64,000 nucleotides of DNA from Nitrosospira sp. Nsp11 (GCF_900142705.1 NZ_FRBV01000001.1:248001-312000), one strand, 5' to 3'; positions 16,558 to 26,062 are shown, counted from the first letter of the stretch. Numbers and translations: made by a program. The notes: a model not told the origin generated them from the sequence alone.

Positions 16558-17730
16558 TTAAGCAGCATAGCAGCGTAACCTGCGGGAAAAATTTTGCAGC
16601 ACTTCAATACCGCTTTCTTCGGCGCGGTGGCACCAATCCTCCAACTGCTTGACCAACTCGTCTTTGGAGGAGGTCGAGCGTTGCCACACTGCCATAAGCT
16701 CCTCTCGCATCTTATAGAGCTTGTCAAGCGTGCTGGTCTTGCTTAGCACCAAGTTCAGCTTGACACGTTCGTCTTCCTGCAAAGTCTTGGAGTCGGCAAG
16801 AACCCAACGTTTAAGGGTAGAACGATCTACGCCGAGGTTCGCGGTCCCGTCCTTCACATGATCAATTTCCTTTGCCAATGTATGCTTGAGGAACTGAGCA
16901 TATTTTGCCAGCACTTCGTAACGATGAGAAATAACAGCTTGCAGTGTATCAAGATCGCAGGTTGTCTTGGCGGCATCCAGGCGTAGTTTGGGCGCAACCT
17001 TCTTCACCTGGGCCAGCCCCATCGATTGCAGAATGCATATATACATCCAACCTATGTCGAACTCGTACCACTTGTTGGATAAACGCGCGGAAGTGGCATA
17101 GGCGTGATGATTATTATGCAACTCCTCTCCACCTATGAGAATCCCCCAAGGTACGATATTGCGGCTGGCATCTTCCGCCTGGAAAGTGCGATAACCCCAG
17201 TAGTGCCCTACACCATTGATGACGCCAGCAGCCATGATGGGCGCCCATGCCATCTGTATCGCCCAGATCGTCAGCCCGATGGGACCGAATAAAATAAGAT
17301 TGATGATCAGCATCAGCGCAATACCCTTGGCGCTATGCTTGGAGTAGACATTGCGCTCCAGCCAGTCATCCGGCGTACCATGGCCATATCTTTCCAAAGT
17401 TTCCAGGTTCTTTGCTTCTTTCCGATAGAGCTCGGATCCTTCTCTCAGCACTTTGCTGATGCCGAGCACTTGCGGACTGTGGGGGTCGGCCGCGGTTTCG
17501 CACTTGGCGTGATGCTTACGATGTATTGCCGTCCATTCCTTGGTCACCATGCCGGTAGTAAGCCACAACCAGAAGCGAAAGAAATGGCTGGGCAACGGAT
17601 GCAACTCAAGCGAGCGGTGCGCCTGATGACGGTGCAGGTATATCGTGATACCGGCAATCGTAATATGGGTAAGACCCAGGATGACTGCGATATACCCCCA
17701 CCACGGCAAGTCGATAAGACCTAAAGTCAT
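16558..17730 (-). CDS. Acyl-CoA delta-9-type fatty acid desaturase with C-terminal extension
   Basis: This 390-aa membrane di-iron desaturase introduces a double bond in acyl chains. All three histidine boxes are present: HRHQAH near residue 33, HRKHH near 70 and HNNHH near 205. Four hydrophobic segments flank them. The core ends around residue 255. A soluble, helical tail of about 130 residues follows (from SHRYEVLAKYAQFL to LEDWCHRAEESGIEVLQNF). That tail is reminiscent of the C-terminal part of ISL3-type transposases; this resemblance is from memory and not verified. Betaproteobacterial homologues share the extension. It is monocistronic and convergent with rpmG. Confidence 0.88.
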   Translation of the reverse strand: MTLGLIDLPWWGYIAVILGLTHITIAGITIYLHRHQAHRSLELHPLPSHFFRFWLWLTTGMVTKEWTAIHRKHHAKCETAADPHSPQVLGISKVLREGSELYRKEAKNLETLERYGHGTPDDWLERNVYSKHSAKGIALMLIINLILFGPIGLTIWAIQMAWAPIMAAGVINGVGHYWGYRTFQAEDASRNIVPWGILIGGEELHNNHHAYATSARLSNKWYEFDIGWMYICILQSMGLAQVKKVAPKLRLDAAKTTCDLDTLQAVISHRYEVLAKYAQFLKHTLAKEIDHVKDGTANLGVDRSTLKRWVLADSKTLQEDERVKLNLVLSKTSTLDKLYKMREELMAVWQRSTSSKDELVKQLEDWCHRAEESGIEVLQNFSRRLRCYAA

Positions 17731-17976
17731 AGATGTGTGACCTTTTAAGATAGCTGCTGAAGAGAACGGATATTACGGGGAGAAAGGATACCGCAATTTA
17801 GAACGAAATGGGCATTTAGTCAAGGAATTGTTCAGTCTTGGTGCGGCTTGGCGCAGATAGAAAGGCGGCAGGTAGCCTCGTCGCTTACGGCAGGGCACGA
17901 CCTTACAGCGAAAGTAAATTTGGCGGTTTCAACGCCGCGTGGGCGCTTAAGCGTTTAACGCTTGCTCAGGGTTACA

Positions 17977-18594
17977 TCACTTATTGTGATCCCTGCCCTT
18001 CATGAGAATTTTTTTCCGGAATAACTGTTCAAAGTCGATCTGGAGAGATGCTGTGGTGTTCGCCTTTAATGTCCTGCGCATCTGTCCAAGCGCATCGATA
18101 TGTCTGTGTTTAGCCACTGAAGCACAGCAATCCGCAGGAACGAAAATTTCGAAGTCCCGCAGATACCCGTCGTTGGCGGTAAACAAAACACAAGAGTCGG
18201 TCGTAAGTCCGCAGAGAATCAACTTCTTCGTTTGCAAGCTCTGGAGCAGAAGGTCCAAAGGCGTCTGGAAAAAACCCGAATGCCTGGGCTTGAGCACGAA
18301 ATAATCGTCTTGCTGGGGAACCAGCTCACGGGCTATCGGCGCTCCCCGTACTCCATTGCTTACACAACGTGCCACCAGATGCTTGAAATCGGATTGCCAT
18401 TGACCAAAGTTATCATTGACGTACAGGCAGGGAATGCCGCGCTTTTTTGCTTCAAGCTTAAGCCGTGCGATGTTCCGCGCCATGGGTATGGCGTACTCGA
18501 CGAGCTTCTCGCCTTCGTCAAACTCCAGATCATTGATTACGTCAATCAGGAGGAGCGCGACGGAACATTCATGAATTACGCAATTATCGTCCAT
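17977..18594 (-). CDS. Isochorismatase-like cysteine hydrolase
   Basis: This 205-aa alpha/beta hydrolase belongs to the isochorismatase/nicotinamidase superfamily. The catalytic triad is visible: Asp in LLLIDVIND (about residue 18), Lys in VLKPRHSGF and Cys in GLTTDSCVLFTA. The family hydrolyses vinyl ethers or amides in the cytoplasm. The substrate here cannot be told from sequence and no biosynthetic neighbours help. Its flanks of about 245 bp and 130 bp suggest its own transcript. Confidence 0.85.
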   Translation of the reverse strand: MDDNCVIHECSVALLLIDVINDLEFDEGEKLVEYAIPMARNIARLKLEAKKRGIPCLYVNDNFGQWQSDFKHLVARCVSNGVRGAPIARELVPQQDDYFVLKPRHSGFFQTPLDLLLQSLQTKKLILCGLTTDSCVLFTANDGYLRDFEIFVPADCCASVAKHRHIDALGQMRRTLKANTTASLQIDFEQLFRKKILMKGRDHNK

Positions 18595-18725
18595 CGATCA
18601 CTCATCTTCCCGTCGCTCCACACGCAAGGTTTCAGAATATGCTATTAAGATTTGGCAGCTGTCATTGGGTACCTACCGACTCTGCCTAATGCTGGAGCAT
18701 AACCTCGCAGGCGTCGGAAACAGAC

Positions 18726-19193
18726 TTATACCGGCTTGGCTACCATTAAATAGAACACGACAACAAGCGCAACGAATGCCGGAATACCCAGCGCAACCCA
18801 CCATCGGAAGTAGCGCCAATACAAAGCGGGTAAATCGATCTTTCCCTTACTGGCATCAACCGCCAAACGCTTCATATTTATTTGCAACCAGACTACCGGG
18901 AGCCAGCAAGCAGCCGCAAGCAGGTATAAGCCTATCGACCACATTATCCACCGGCTGGTGAGAGGAATGTCCGCGAGGTAAACGAGATAGAAACCCGTGA
19001 CGGGTTGGATAATAATTGTCGTTGCGGTAAACAACCAATCGGCAGTAACAACATTTTTGGCGATCGAGGCCACGATCGGGGGATCCCTCGTCAAGCTGGC
19101 GTGAAACATATAGAAGGCTGTGCCTATGCCCGTGCCGAATAATAATGTTGAAGAAAGGATATGCAGCCACTTTGCGGTAACATAATCCATCAT
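18726..19193 (-). CDS. DUF2269 integral membrane protein
   Basis: This 155-aa inner-membrane protein has four hydrophobic helices. The pattern is typical of DUF2269 (KWLHILSSTLLFGTGIG at the start, ADWLFTATTIIIQPVTGF, and a C-terminal WWVALGIPAFVALVVVFY). Its start overlaps the end of the SDR-DoxX gene by 4 bp (ATGA type), so the two are translationally coupled. This pairing suggests a shared membrane redox role, which is inference; the family has no known function. Confidence 0.85.
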   Translation of the reverse strand: MMDYVTAKWLHILSSTLLFGTGIGTAFYMFHASLTRDPPIVASIAKNVVTADWLFTATTIIIQPVTGFYLVYLADIPLTSRWIMWSIGLYLLAAACWLPVVWLQINMKRLAVDASKGKIDLPALYWRYFRWWVALGIPAFVALVVVFYLMVAKPV

Positions 19194-20464
19194 CGCTTCT
19201 CCAGTTCATACAACAACAAAATGACCGCAAGAATAGGCAGGTTTTTTATCAATGGACCAAAGGGGTGCAACCAGAATTCGGGAAGAAAAAAAGTGATGGT
19301 AACGGTATAAAGGCCGATGAGGCTCACCTGTGCTATCCACAGAAACTTGCGATGCCGCAGGAATAATGTTCCCAGTCCGAAAGCAATATCCATCGCAGCG
19401 GCGCCGTAGAGCGCCACAGGTGCGAGGCCGCCCGTGATTCCCACCGCAGCGAGCAGAGCATAGCTCTCCTCTACCGGATAAACTCCCATCGATACGACCC
19501 CAGCAACCAGCCATACCGCCGCCAGAGCAAAGCGCAATACAAGTTGTAGCCAGCTCATAAGCGCTGACATCCGTAGCCCTTCCACACCCCAGTGGGACGT
19601 GAATTCGCTAACCGGTCGAGGATCCCGACCCAAAAGCGCTCGAGTTGGCCCCGGATCCGCCGTATTACCCCGCTTGAGCATCTGCCATGTCTCCACGTCC
19701 AGCAAGCCCTTTCCCAGCCAAGTGCCCACCTGCGCAGCCGTATCGACGAAACTTGCGGGAATACGCAAAAATGTGCCGGGGCCCAGCCCCATCAGAAGCC
19801 GCAGTTCGCTTAAATAGCGCTCCAGGGAAAGGGGTCGCGGGCCCACGAGAGGAATACGCTGGCCGATATATCGATCGGCTTGAACCAGTGCCACCACGGC
19901 CTCGGTGAGATCATCGATATGAATTGGCTGTATTTGCTGGTCACCCGATCCGGGCAGAGGAATAACAGGCAAACTTGCGATTAGGTTGAAAATTCTCGCG
20001 CTCGCGCCGCCAGCTCCATATACGAGCGACGGTTGCACTATCACGGACCTGTTCGATAAGGCGAACAAAGCGTCGTCCGCGGCCTTTTTACTGAGGTGGT
20101 AACGGCTGCGCGCCTTCTCATCCGCACCCAGGGCAGAGATTTGCACGACTTTGACATCCTCAGCGGCACATGCTGCGAAAAGCGCTCGCGGGGCCCGATC
20201 ATGAAGCGCGTCGAATGTTTGCCGGCCATGTTCCCGTAATATGCCTACCGCATTGATCACCACGTCGACGCCCGCTAGTCGTGTTTTCCAGACGTCCACA
20301 TCGAAGTCACGAGTGTAATCGTTTGTGATATAAGCAAAGCCGCCCAGACTTTCCGGTGGCGTGGATGTCACCCCGCAAACAATTTTGTGTCCCATATCGG
20401 CAAGCGCCCCAACCAGATGGCTTCCGATAAACCCGGTCGCGCCTGTGATCAAAATAGTAGGCAT
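19190..20464 (-). CDS. SDR (NDUFA9-like) oxidoreductase fused to DoxX-like membrane domain
   Basis: This 424-aa protein has an N-terminal extended short-chain dehydrogenase fold. ILITGATGFIGSHLVGAL is the dinucleotide-binding motif; YHLSKKAADDAL carries the Tyr-x3-Lys pattern at the usual place. The C-terminal ~120 residues contain four membrane helices of DoxX/DoxD type (LVLRFALAAVWLVAGVVSMG onward). It is probably a membrane-anchored NAD(P)-dependent enzyme. It overlaps and precedes the DUF2269 gene. The substrate is unknown. Confidence 0.85.
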   Translation of the reverse strand: MPTILITGATGFIGSHLVGALADMGHKIVCGVTSTPPESLGGFAYITNDYTRDFDVDVWKTRLAGVDVVINAVGILREHGRQTFDALHDRAPRALFAACAAEDVKVVQISALGADEKARSRYHLSKKAADDALFALSNRSVIVQPSLVYGAGGASARIFNLIASLPVIPLPGSGDQQIQPIHIDDLTEAVVALVQADRYIGQRIPLVGPRPLSLERYLSELRLLMGLGPGTFLRIPASFVDTAAQVGTWLGKGLLDVETWQMLKRGNTADPGPTRALLGRDPRPVSEFTSHWGVEGLRMSALMSWLQLVLRFALAAVWLVAGVVSMGVYPVEESYALLAAVGITGGLAPVALYGAAAMDIAFGLGTLFLRHRKFLWIAQVSLIGLYTVTITFFLPEFWLHPFGPLIKNLPILAVILLLYELEKR

Positions 20465-20567
20465 TGTCGAATAGCTGAGCTGGCGCGATTATTCAAGGAA
20501 GCATCCAGCCAAGATTTTTTTGAAGCGAGATATCATAACGAAAACGAAATAAAGTATAGTTTCAGCC

Positions 20568-21068
20568 ATGGATCGATCTACAAAAAGAAACTGGGGTCAA
20601 TCAATTCGTGAAGGCCTGGTTTCCGGCACCATCGCGAGCATTGCATCAACCATTGCACTTTCAATTCTTGGCAAGGCTGAATTAGGCAAAACGGCTGCTC
20701 CTATCAATGGCCCGAGCCAGTGGATATGGGGAAGACACGCGCCCTACCAGGACCGCTTTAGTCTGCGATACACAATCGTGGGCTATGCAATACATCATGC
20801 AGCATCGGTCTTTTGGGCCCTCTGGTATGAAAAGCTGCGTCAGCGAATGGGCCCGGCCGAAAGGGTCGCAGGTGCACTGGCGCCCGCTGTCATAACTGCC
20901 GCCGCGGCTTACGCGGTCGACTTTCACTTTACGCCCAAACGGCTTACGCCCGGGTTTGAGCACCGGCTATCACAGCGCTCCTTGCTCATGGTTTACGGAA
21001 CTTTCGCGCTCGAATTGGCCGCGACAGCTTTAGTAGGCCATTACAAGTCGTCCGACAAACACCGCTGA
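20568..21068 (+). CDS. Conserved hypothetical membrane protein
   Basis: This 166-aa protein has about four weakly hydrophobic helices: GTIASIASTIALSIL near the N-terminus, a YAIHHAASVFWALWYEKL segment, an Ala-rich stretch, and a final LLMVYGTFALELAATAL helix. Conserved-looking polar motifs (HHAAS, RQRMG) lie between. I do not recognise a named family. It is divergent from the SDR-DoxX gene by about 100 bp and shares its control region. Confidence 0.6.
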   Translation: MDRSTKRNWGQSIREGLVSGTIASIASTIALSILGKAELGKTAAPINGPSQWIWGRHAPYQDRFSLRYTIVGYAIHHAASVFWALWYEKLRQRMGPAERVAGALAPAVITAAAAYAVDFHFTPKRLTPGFEHRLSQRSLLMVYGTFALELAATALVGHYKSSDKHR

Positions 21069-21483
21069 GCTTCCCAAAAAAGCTCGTTTCCGACACGCCA
21101 GTTGAGCGGGCTGAGCTCAAATAACGTCCATTTACGGCTTTCAGCTCCGAATTCCGCTTCGGCTGCCATCACGATCTGGAACGTCGGCACTCACAGCTGT
21201 GTGTATTGCAACGCTACATTAGCTCATCCCTCATCCATTCCACTCTACCTGAAGATAAGCATGCAGAATGTGCGTTATCGTACTGAGGAATTTTTGTCGA
21301 AGTCCTATCGTTCAAGAGCAGCATCAAACGGATGAAACAGGTTCGGTCAGGCGCTATCGGAGCGCAGGAAGCGGTGGAGCGACTGCTTGCTGGTGAACAA
21401 TAATAAACGCAATTTTTTTTCAAAATCTTCAGGGGACTAAAGTATTGACGGCAAGCGTGCCGGTAATCCTTCCGTTAATCTAA
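21069..21483. other. Intergenic, no confident gene
   Basis: About 415 bp lie before the DUF421 gene. A 31-codon in-frame tail (IFVEVLSFKSSIKRMKQV to LLAGEQ, ending at the TAA near 21404) looks protein-like but has no start and may be the remnant of a lost gene. Nothing else is supported. Confidence 0.3.
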
Positions 21484-22017
21484 ATGGTCGATTGGTCTGA
21501 ACTCTTTGGCTTCTCAGTAAATCCGGTCGAAATCTTTGTACGCGGGACCGTCATCTATTGGTTCATTTTTTTTCTGTTCAGATTCTTGCTGCGCCGCGAT
21601 ATCGGCGCTATTGCCATAACGGATGTGATGCTGCTTGTCCTTATCGCGGATGCCGCCAGTAATGGCATGTCCGGCGGTTATGACTCGATTACCGATGGCT
21701 GTATCCTAGTTGCCACCCTTGCCGGCTGGAATTATGTCCTCGACTGGATAAGCTTTCATTTCCCCGGCTTGCGGCGTCTGATCCAGCCGCCTCCGCTCGC
21801 TGTCATCAGAAATGGCAAAATGCAGCGTAAAGCCATGCGGCAGGAGCTGATTACGGTGGAAGAATTACAATCTAAACTGCGCGAACAAGGCATCGAGAAC
21901 CTCGATGAAATAAAAATCGCTTGTCTTGAAGAGGATGGTGAAATCAGCGTGTTACGGCACGAAAACCAGGAAGCGCAGCCGGTCCCCGGTAGTTCAGCGG
22001 GAAAAAAAGTTACTTAG
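21484..22017 (+). CDS. DUF421 (YetF-like) membrane protein
   Basis: This 177-aa protein has three N-terminal membrane helices and a C-terminal cytosolic DUF421 domain. Signatures include GTVIYWFIFFLFRFLLRRD, ADAASNGMSGGYDSITDG and the PPPLAVIRNGKMQRKAMRQE segment, followed by the TVEELQSKLREQGIENL helix. YetF-family proteins are tied to stress and membrane physiology in Bacillus, with no defined activity. It lies upstream of the pyrophosphatase operon with an 84-bp gap. Confidence 0.85.
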   Translation: MVDWSELFGFSVNPVEIFVRGTVIYWFIFFLFRFLLRRDIGAIAITDVMLLVLIADAASNGMSGGYDSITDGCILVATLAGWNYVLDWISFHFPGLRRLIQPPPLAVIRNGKMQRKAMRQELITVEELQSKLREQGIENLDEIKIACLEEDGEISVLRHENQEAQPVPGSSAGKKVT

Positions 22018-22101
22018 CAGAAGCAAGCTACGTCCTACGGTCAAGCATGTTCAGGTGTATGACGGATTCATCTTGAAAATCAAATGGGAAAGGAGCATCA
22101 C

Positions 22102-22644
22102 ATGAATGACTCTCTGTTTACCCTGAAGCCAAGAACCGAGTCAGGCCTTGTCAACATCATTGTCGATACGCCGAAAGGCAGCCGCAACAAATTCAAGTAT
22201 GACGAGAAAACGCGGTGCTTCCGCTTGAGCCGAATTCTCCCAATTGGCGCCTCTTTCCCTTTTGATTTTGGCTCCATTCCAATGACAAGCGCAGAAGATG
22301 GCGACGCGCTCGACGTGCTTGTGATCGGCGACGCTCCAAGCTTTCCGGGATGCCTCCTGACAGGCAAACTGATCGGCACGATATCCGGTGAGCAGACGGA
22401 GAAAAATAAAACGATACGCAATGATCGGCTCCTCGCCGTGCCGGTCACTCCGGCAAATCCCCCCCTGTTTGAGCACATTGATGATTTACCCAGCGGCTGG
22501 ATAACTGAAATAGAGCATTTTTTTATATCGTATAACCGTGTGCAGGGGCGTGAATACAAGCCCATTAAACGCGGGGGTCCGAAAGTGGCAGAAGAAACGT
22601 TGGCCAACGCCGAGCAGCGTTACAAGCGCGAGCAGAAACAATGA
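22102..22644 (+). CDS. Inorganic pyrophosphatase-family protein (family I)
   Basis: This 180-aa cytoplasmic soluble pyrophosphatase would split PPi to phosphate. The metal-binding Asp cluster EDGDALDVLV and the FDFGSIPMTSA and GGPKVAEETLA regions fit family I. The start at ATG 22102 has AAGGAG upstream; the in-frame ATG 22084 precedes that site. The sequence deviates from housekeeping Ppa in several positions, so it may be a specialised paralogue. It overlaps the CHAD gene by ATGA and opens a three-gene operon. Confidence 0.8.
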   Translation: MNDSLFTLKPRTESGLVNIIVDTPKGSRNKFKYDEKTRCFRLSRILPIGASFPFDFGSIPMTSAEDGDALDVLVIGDAPSFPGCLLTGKLIGTISGEQTEKNKTIRNDRLLAVPVTPANPPLFEHIDDLPSGWITEIEHFFISYNRVQGREYKPIKRGGPKVAEETLANAEQRYKREQKQ

Positions 22645-23567
22645 AATCCGCAAATCGGTCCATCCAGTCCGAGACAGCGGGGCATCCGGCCGAAAAACTG
22701 CTGCGTACGTCGGTCGGCGAAGCGCTGGAGCGCCTGCAAGCACCACAGCCGATCTCGGACGAAGCCATTCACGACGCACGGAAAGCCTTGAAAAAGGCAC
22801 GGGCCGATCTTCGGCTGCTGCAGGACGGAATGAGCAAACCGACTTACCAGGCGGAAAACGCCGGCCTGCGGGATGCAGGGCGTTTTCTATCCCCGTTGCG
22901 TGATGCCAGATCATTGATCAAGGCATTTGATTCACTCCATGCTCGATATATCGACGAATTGCAAGGGGTTGAGCTTGCTCCACTCCAAAAAATATTACAT
23001 GGGAACCTGGCAAAGGCGCGACGCCACCTCCATCCCCAGGGTAAATCAGCCGATTTGGGAAACTGCATACGTCAACTTGAGGATAGCCTCGACCTGGCAA
23101 AACAGGGGGATTTCTCGTCTATCAATTCCTCGACCATTGACCCGGGATTGCGGCGCATCTATCGCAAGGGTCGCAAAGCCTATGCTGAAGCGAAAATCGT
23201 CCCCACTACAGAAGCGCTTCATGAATGGCGAAAGCAAGTCAAGTATCTACTTAACGCGATGGATGGGCTTCATTCCGCCAAAAAAGACCGGAAAAGAGGC
23301 ACGATGGTAAAAATCCTGAAGCGGGCCGACCGGCTTGCTGACTATCTAGGGGACGATCACGAGTTCGCTATGCTGGCACAGGAAACCGCACGCGGCGCCT
23401 ACGCCGCGATTGATGGCGATGTGATAAAGAAATTGGACGCGCTCATAGAACCTCGCCGCGTGAAACTGCAAAAACGCGCGTTCAGATTGGGAAAGAAGCT
23501 CTATGACGAGAAACCCAGACGATTTACAAAGCAAACAGGCGTTGGCGTTCGCTCAACTTCTGGCTGA
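22641..23567 (+). CDS. CHAD-domain protein (polyphosphate-binding)
   Basis: This 308-aa helical protein has two CHAD repeats rich in conserved His, Arg and Lys (IHDARKALKKARADLRLL near residue 35; LHEWRKQVKYLLNAMDGL near 195). CHAD domains bind inorganic polyphosphate through these basic helices. No CYTH domain is attached. It is coupled 4 bp to the pyrophosphatase gene, and its 3' end overlaps the next gene by 65 bp. The order links polyphosphate binding with PPi hydrolysis. Confidence 0.85.
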   Translation: MKSANRSIQSETAGHPAEKLLRTSVGEALERLQAPQPISDEAIHDARKALKKARADLRLLQDGMSKPTYQAENAGLRDAGRFLSPLRDARSLIKAFDSLHARYIDELQGVELAPLQKILHGNLAKARRHLHPQGKSADLGNCIRQLEDSLDLAKQGDFSSINSSTIDPGLRRIYRKGRKAYAEAKIVPTTEALHEWRKQVKYLLNAMDGLHSAKKDRKRGTMVKILKRADRLADYLGDDHEFAMLAQETARGAYAAIDGDVIKKLDALIEPRRVKLQKRAFRLGKKLYDEKPRRFTKQTGVGVRSTSG

Positions 23568-24306
23568 CATCGCGCGTCCAATCGCGCTTCGGTATTTTCG
23601 CGCGCCTCTGGACATTATGTGCAAGGCCGACAGGAGCCCGGTCACAGCGGCGGATCACGAAATCGAAAGCGCCCTTCGCCAGGTGATTCACCAGCGATAT
23701 CCACATCATGCCATTATCGGCGAAGAATACGGGAAGGTGCGAGGCAGCAATTACAGTTGGATTCTCGATCCTATCGACGGCACAAAAAGTTTCGTCATGG
23801 GAAACCCTCTTTTCGGCACGCTCATTGGCCTGATGCATGAAGACGAAACTGTTATCGGGCTGATCGATGTCCCGGCGATGGGAGAACAATGGGCAGGAGA
23901 CGGCCAATTTACAAGATTCAACAACAGGCTCAATGTCTGTTCGGCCACAGTCAGCGGTTGTCACCTTATTGAGCGGGCACGACTGTACGCCACGCCCTCG
24001 CCACATTTTACCTGCCCCGATGAACGAAATGCCGTTGATACGCTAAGCAGACATGTTGCAATCGCGCACCCCACCTGCGATTGCTATGCGTACGGGCTGC
24101 TGGCTTCGGGGTATTGTGATCTGATTGTGGAAACGGGTCTTCAACCCTATGACTACTTACCCGTTGTCCCGATTGTAGAAGGCGCCGGCGGATGGATAAC
24201 CGATTGGAAAGGTCGCCAGCCTGGTCTGAATTCAGATGGACGCATCGTTGCAGCAGCGAGCAAACCGCTATTGGATGCAGCCATCGACTCGCTGATGCGC
24301 CTGTAA
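23503..24306 (+). CDS. Inositol-phosphatase/HisN-type phosphatase
   Basis: This 267-aa Mg-dependent phosphatase of the inositol monophosphatase superfamily is most like histidinol-phosphatase HisN or CysQ relatives. Metal-ligand motifs are present: VTAADHEIE, GEEYG, and LDPIDGTKSFVMGNPLFGT, with a later DYLPVVPIVEGAGG in place of the usual WDxAAG block. The start lies within the CHAD gene (65-bp overlap), implying coupling. Substrate is open: histidinol phosphate, PAP or an inositol phosphate. Confidence 0.83.
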   Translation: MTRNPDDLQSKQALAFAQLLADIARPIALRYFRAPLDIMCKADRSPVTAADHEIESALRQVIHQRYPHHAIIGEEYGKVRGSNYSWILDPIDGTKSFVMGNPLFGTLIGLMHEDETVIGLIDVPAMGEQWAGDGQFTRFNNRLNVCSATVSGCHLIERARLYATPSPHFTCPDERNAVDTLSRHVAIAHPTCDCYAYGLLASGYCDLIVETGLQPYDYLPVVPIVEGAGGWITDWKGRQPGLNSDGRIVAAASKPLLDAAIDSLMRL

Positions 24307-24474
24307 TATCCGGGAAACTCGTTTCTCGTTCCCTATAGGATCATTTCCTCCCACCGCCTCCCCAACGTTCATGTACTTCCTAAGTGCGATGCCGCACCGA
24401 AAACAAGGAAGCTCCGGCGTAACGTCTTATCGCCGTTTTGCCATTTTGCCATTTCGCTAAAATCAGGAGCAATC

Positions 24475-24828
24475 ATGAAACGCTATTCACTATTTACAAC
24501 TCCCCCCTCGATACTCGCAGGTGCGTTTTTCCTCGTGTCGGGGTTGGCTTATGCTCAGGTTACACCGGGACCCGGGGGCTCCATCGTTGGGCAGCCGCCC
24601 GGACAAAACAGCAATATTATCGGACAGCCAGTTCCGGGACAGGGTGTCCCCACTCCATATCCACCCGTATCAGGGAGCCAACCGGACTCCAGAATAATTA
24701 CGGGCACTGACCCAGTAAAGGATAAATTGAATCGGGCAAATAGAGACGCCGCCGACATAGATCGTGACGGAAGAATAAGCCCGGAAGAAGCCTCAAGGGT
24801 CCCACCCGGCGCTCCCGTGATCAAATAG
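24475..24828 (+). CDS. Secreted EF-hand-like protein
   Basis: This 117-aa protein has a signal peptide (hydrophobic core about residues 10-27, cleavage after AYA). A Gly/Pro/Gln-rich repeat segment (GQPPGQNSNIIGQPVPGQ) follows, and a single EF-hand-like loop, DIDRDGRISPEEA, lies near the C-terminus. It is probably periplasmic or secreted and may bind calcium. The PVPGQ string also occurs in the secreted protein at 34.8-35.2 kb. Its own terminator follows at 24852-24872. Confidence 0.7.
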   Translation: MKRYSLFTTPPSILAGAFFLVSGLAYAQVTPGPGGSIVGQPPGQNSNIIGQPVPGQGVPTPYPPVSGSQPDSRIITGTDPVKDKLNRANRDAADIDRDGRISPEEASRVPPGAPVIK

Positions 24829-24851
24829 GGTTCGCCTGCCGGAGCCCTACT

Positions 24852-24872
24852 AACCGGTCACCCGGTTTTTTT
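24852..24872 (+). terminator. Intrinsic terminator after EF-hand gene
   Basis: The stem AACCGG/CCGGTT (24852-24857, 24862-24867) is followed by a T-run to 24872. It separates the small secreted-protein gene from the dehydrogenase gene. Confidence 0.65.
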
Positions 24873-24901
24873 CCCGAAAAACGCCAGGAAGGAGAACTCG
24901 G

Positions 24902-26062
24902 ATGCATGCGCTTACCTATCACGGAAGTTACGACGTTCGGGTGGATACCGTACCTGATCCGATACTCCAGGAACCGGACGACGTCGTTCTCAAAATTACG
25001 GCTACCGCGATCTGCGGCTCGGATTTACATCTATATCGAGGGAAAATGCCCGAGCTCAAGGATGGCGATATCCTGGGCCACGAATTTATGGGGGTAGTTG
25101 TCGATGCCGGATCCGAGGTGACCGTGCTACAGAAGGGTGACCGGGTAGTTGTGCCGTTTGTCATTGCCTGTGGCGAATGTTTCTTTTGCGAAAAGCAGTT
25201 ATTTTCAGCATGCGAGACAACGAATCCGGATCGCGGCGCAATCATGAACAAAAAGAACGTGCGCTCAGGCGCGGCGCTCTTTGGCTATACTCATCTGTAC
25301 GGAGGCGTCCCTGGCGGTCAGGCGGAATATGTGCGCGTGCCAAAGGCCAACGTCGGCCCGATCAAGGTTCCCCAAACGCTAGCTGACGAACAAGTCCTAT
25401 TCTTGAGCGATATTCTGCCGACCGGTTATCAAGCCGTACTTAATGCCGGTATCGGTCCTGGATCAAGTGTTGCTATCTTTGGCGCCGGCCCTGTCGGGTT
25501 GATGGCAGCCGCCTGCGCTCGCATGTTGGGTGCGGAAAAAATTTTTATGATCGACCATCATCCGTACCGGCTCGAATTTGCCCGCGAAACATATGGCATT
25601 TTTCCCATCAATTTTGATGAGGTCGATCCTGCTGAAGTTATTATCGACAATACCTCATTCAGGGGTGTCGATGCTGCTATCGACGCCATCGGTTTTGAAG
25701 CGAAAGGCAGCGCGCTGGAAACCGTCATGACCAATCTCAAGCTTGAGGGCAGCAGTGGAGTCGCACTACGTCAATGTATTGCTGCCGTACGCCGTGGAGG
25801 TACGGTCAGCGTGCCCGGGGTTTATGCGGGCTTCATACATGGATTCCTGTTTGGCGACGCTTTTGAAAAAGGCTTGATATTCAAGATGGGCCAGACTCAT
25901 GTGCAGCGTTTTCTGCCCGAACTGCTAGACCACATCGAATCGGGAAAATTACACCCTGATGCCATCATCAGTCACCGTATGCCCCTTGCTCAAGCCGCCG
26001 CTGCCTATAAGATTTTCGACAAGAAAGAGGACGACTGCCGCAAAGTTGTTCTTACACCCTAG
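24902..26062 (+). CDS. Zinc-dependent medium-chain alcohol dehydrogenase
   Basis: This 386-aa MDR enzyme resembles glutathione-independent formaldehyde dehydrogenase and threonine dehydrogenase relatives. Catalytic zinc ligands sit in [10 protein letters not shown] and LGHEFMG. A structural-zinc region ([16 protein letters not shown]) retains only part of the usual four Cys. The Rossmann motif is [19 protein letters not shown] ribosome site precedes ATG 24902. It lies upstream of the sugar-related cluster, but a 600-bp gap and a gene remnant intervene. The substrate is unknown. Confidence 0.88.
   Translation: MHALTYHGSYDVRVDTVPDPILQEPDDVVLKITATAICGSDLHLYRGKMPELKDGDILGHEFMGVVVDAGSEVTVLQKGDRVVVPFVIACGECFFCEKQLFSACETTNPDRGAIMNKKNVRSGAALFGYTHLYGGVPGGQAEYVRVPKANVGPIKVPQTLADEQVLFLSDILPTGYQAVLNAGIGPGSSVAIFGAGPVGLMAAACARMLGAEKIFMIDHHPYRLEFARETYGIFPINFDEVDPAEVIIDNTSFRGVDAAIDAIGFEAKGSALETVMTNLKLEGSSGVALRQCIAAVRRGGTVSVPGVYAGFIHGFLFGDAFEKGLIFKMGQTHVQRFLPELLDHIESGKLHPDAIISHRMPLAQAAAAYKIFDKKEDDCRKVVLTP

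Noticed and set aside
21102-21335. 77-codon frame in the gap before the DUF421 gene
   Set aside because: No ribosome site, low-complexity composition and no recognisable similarity.
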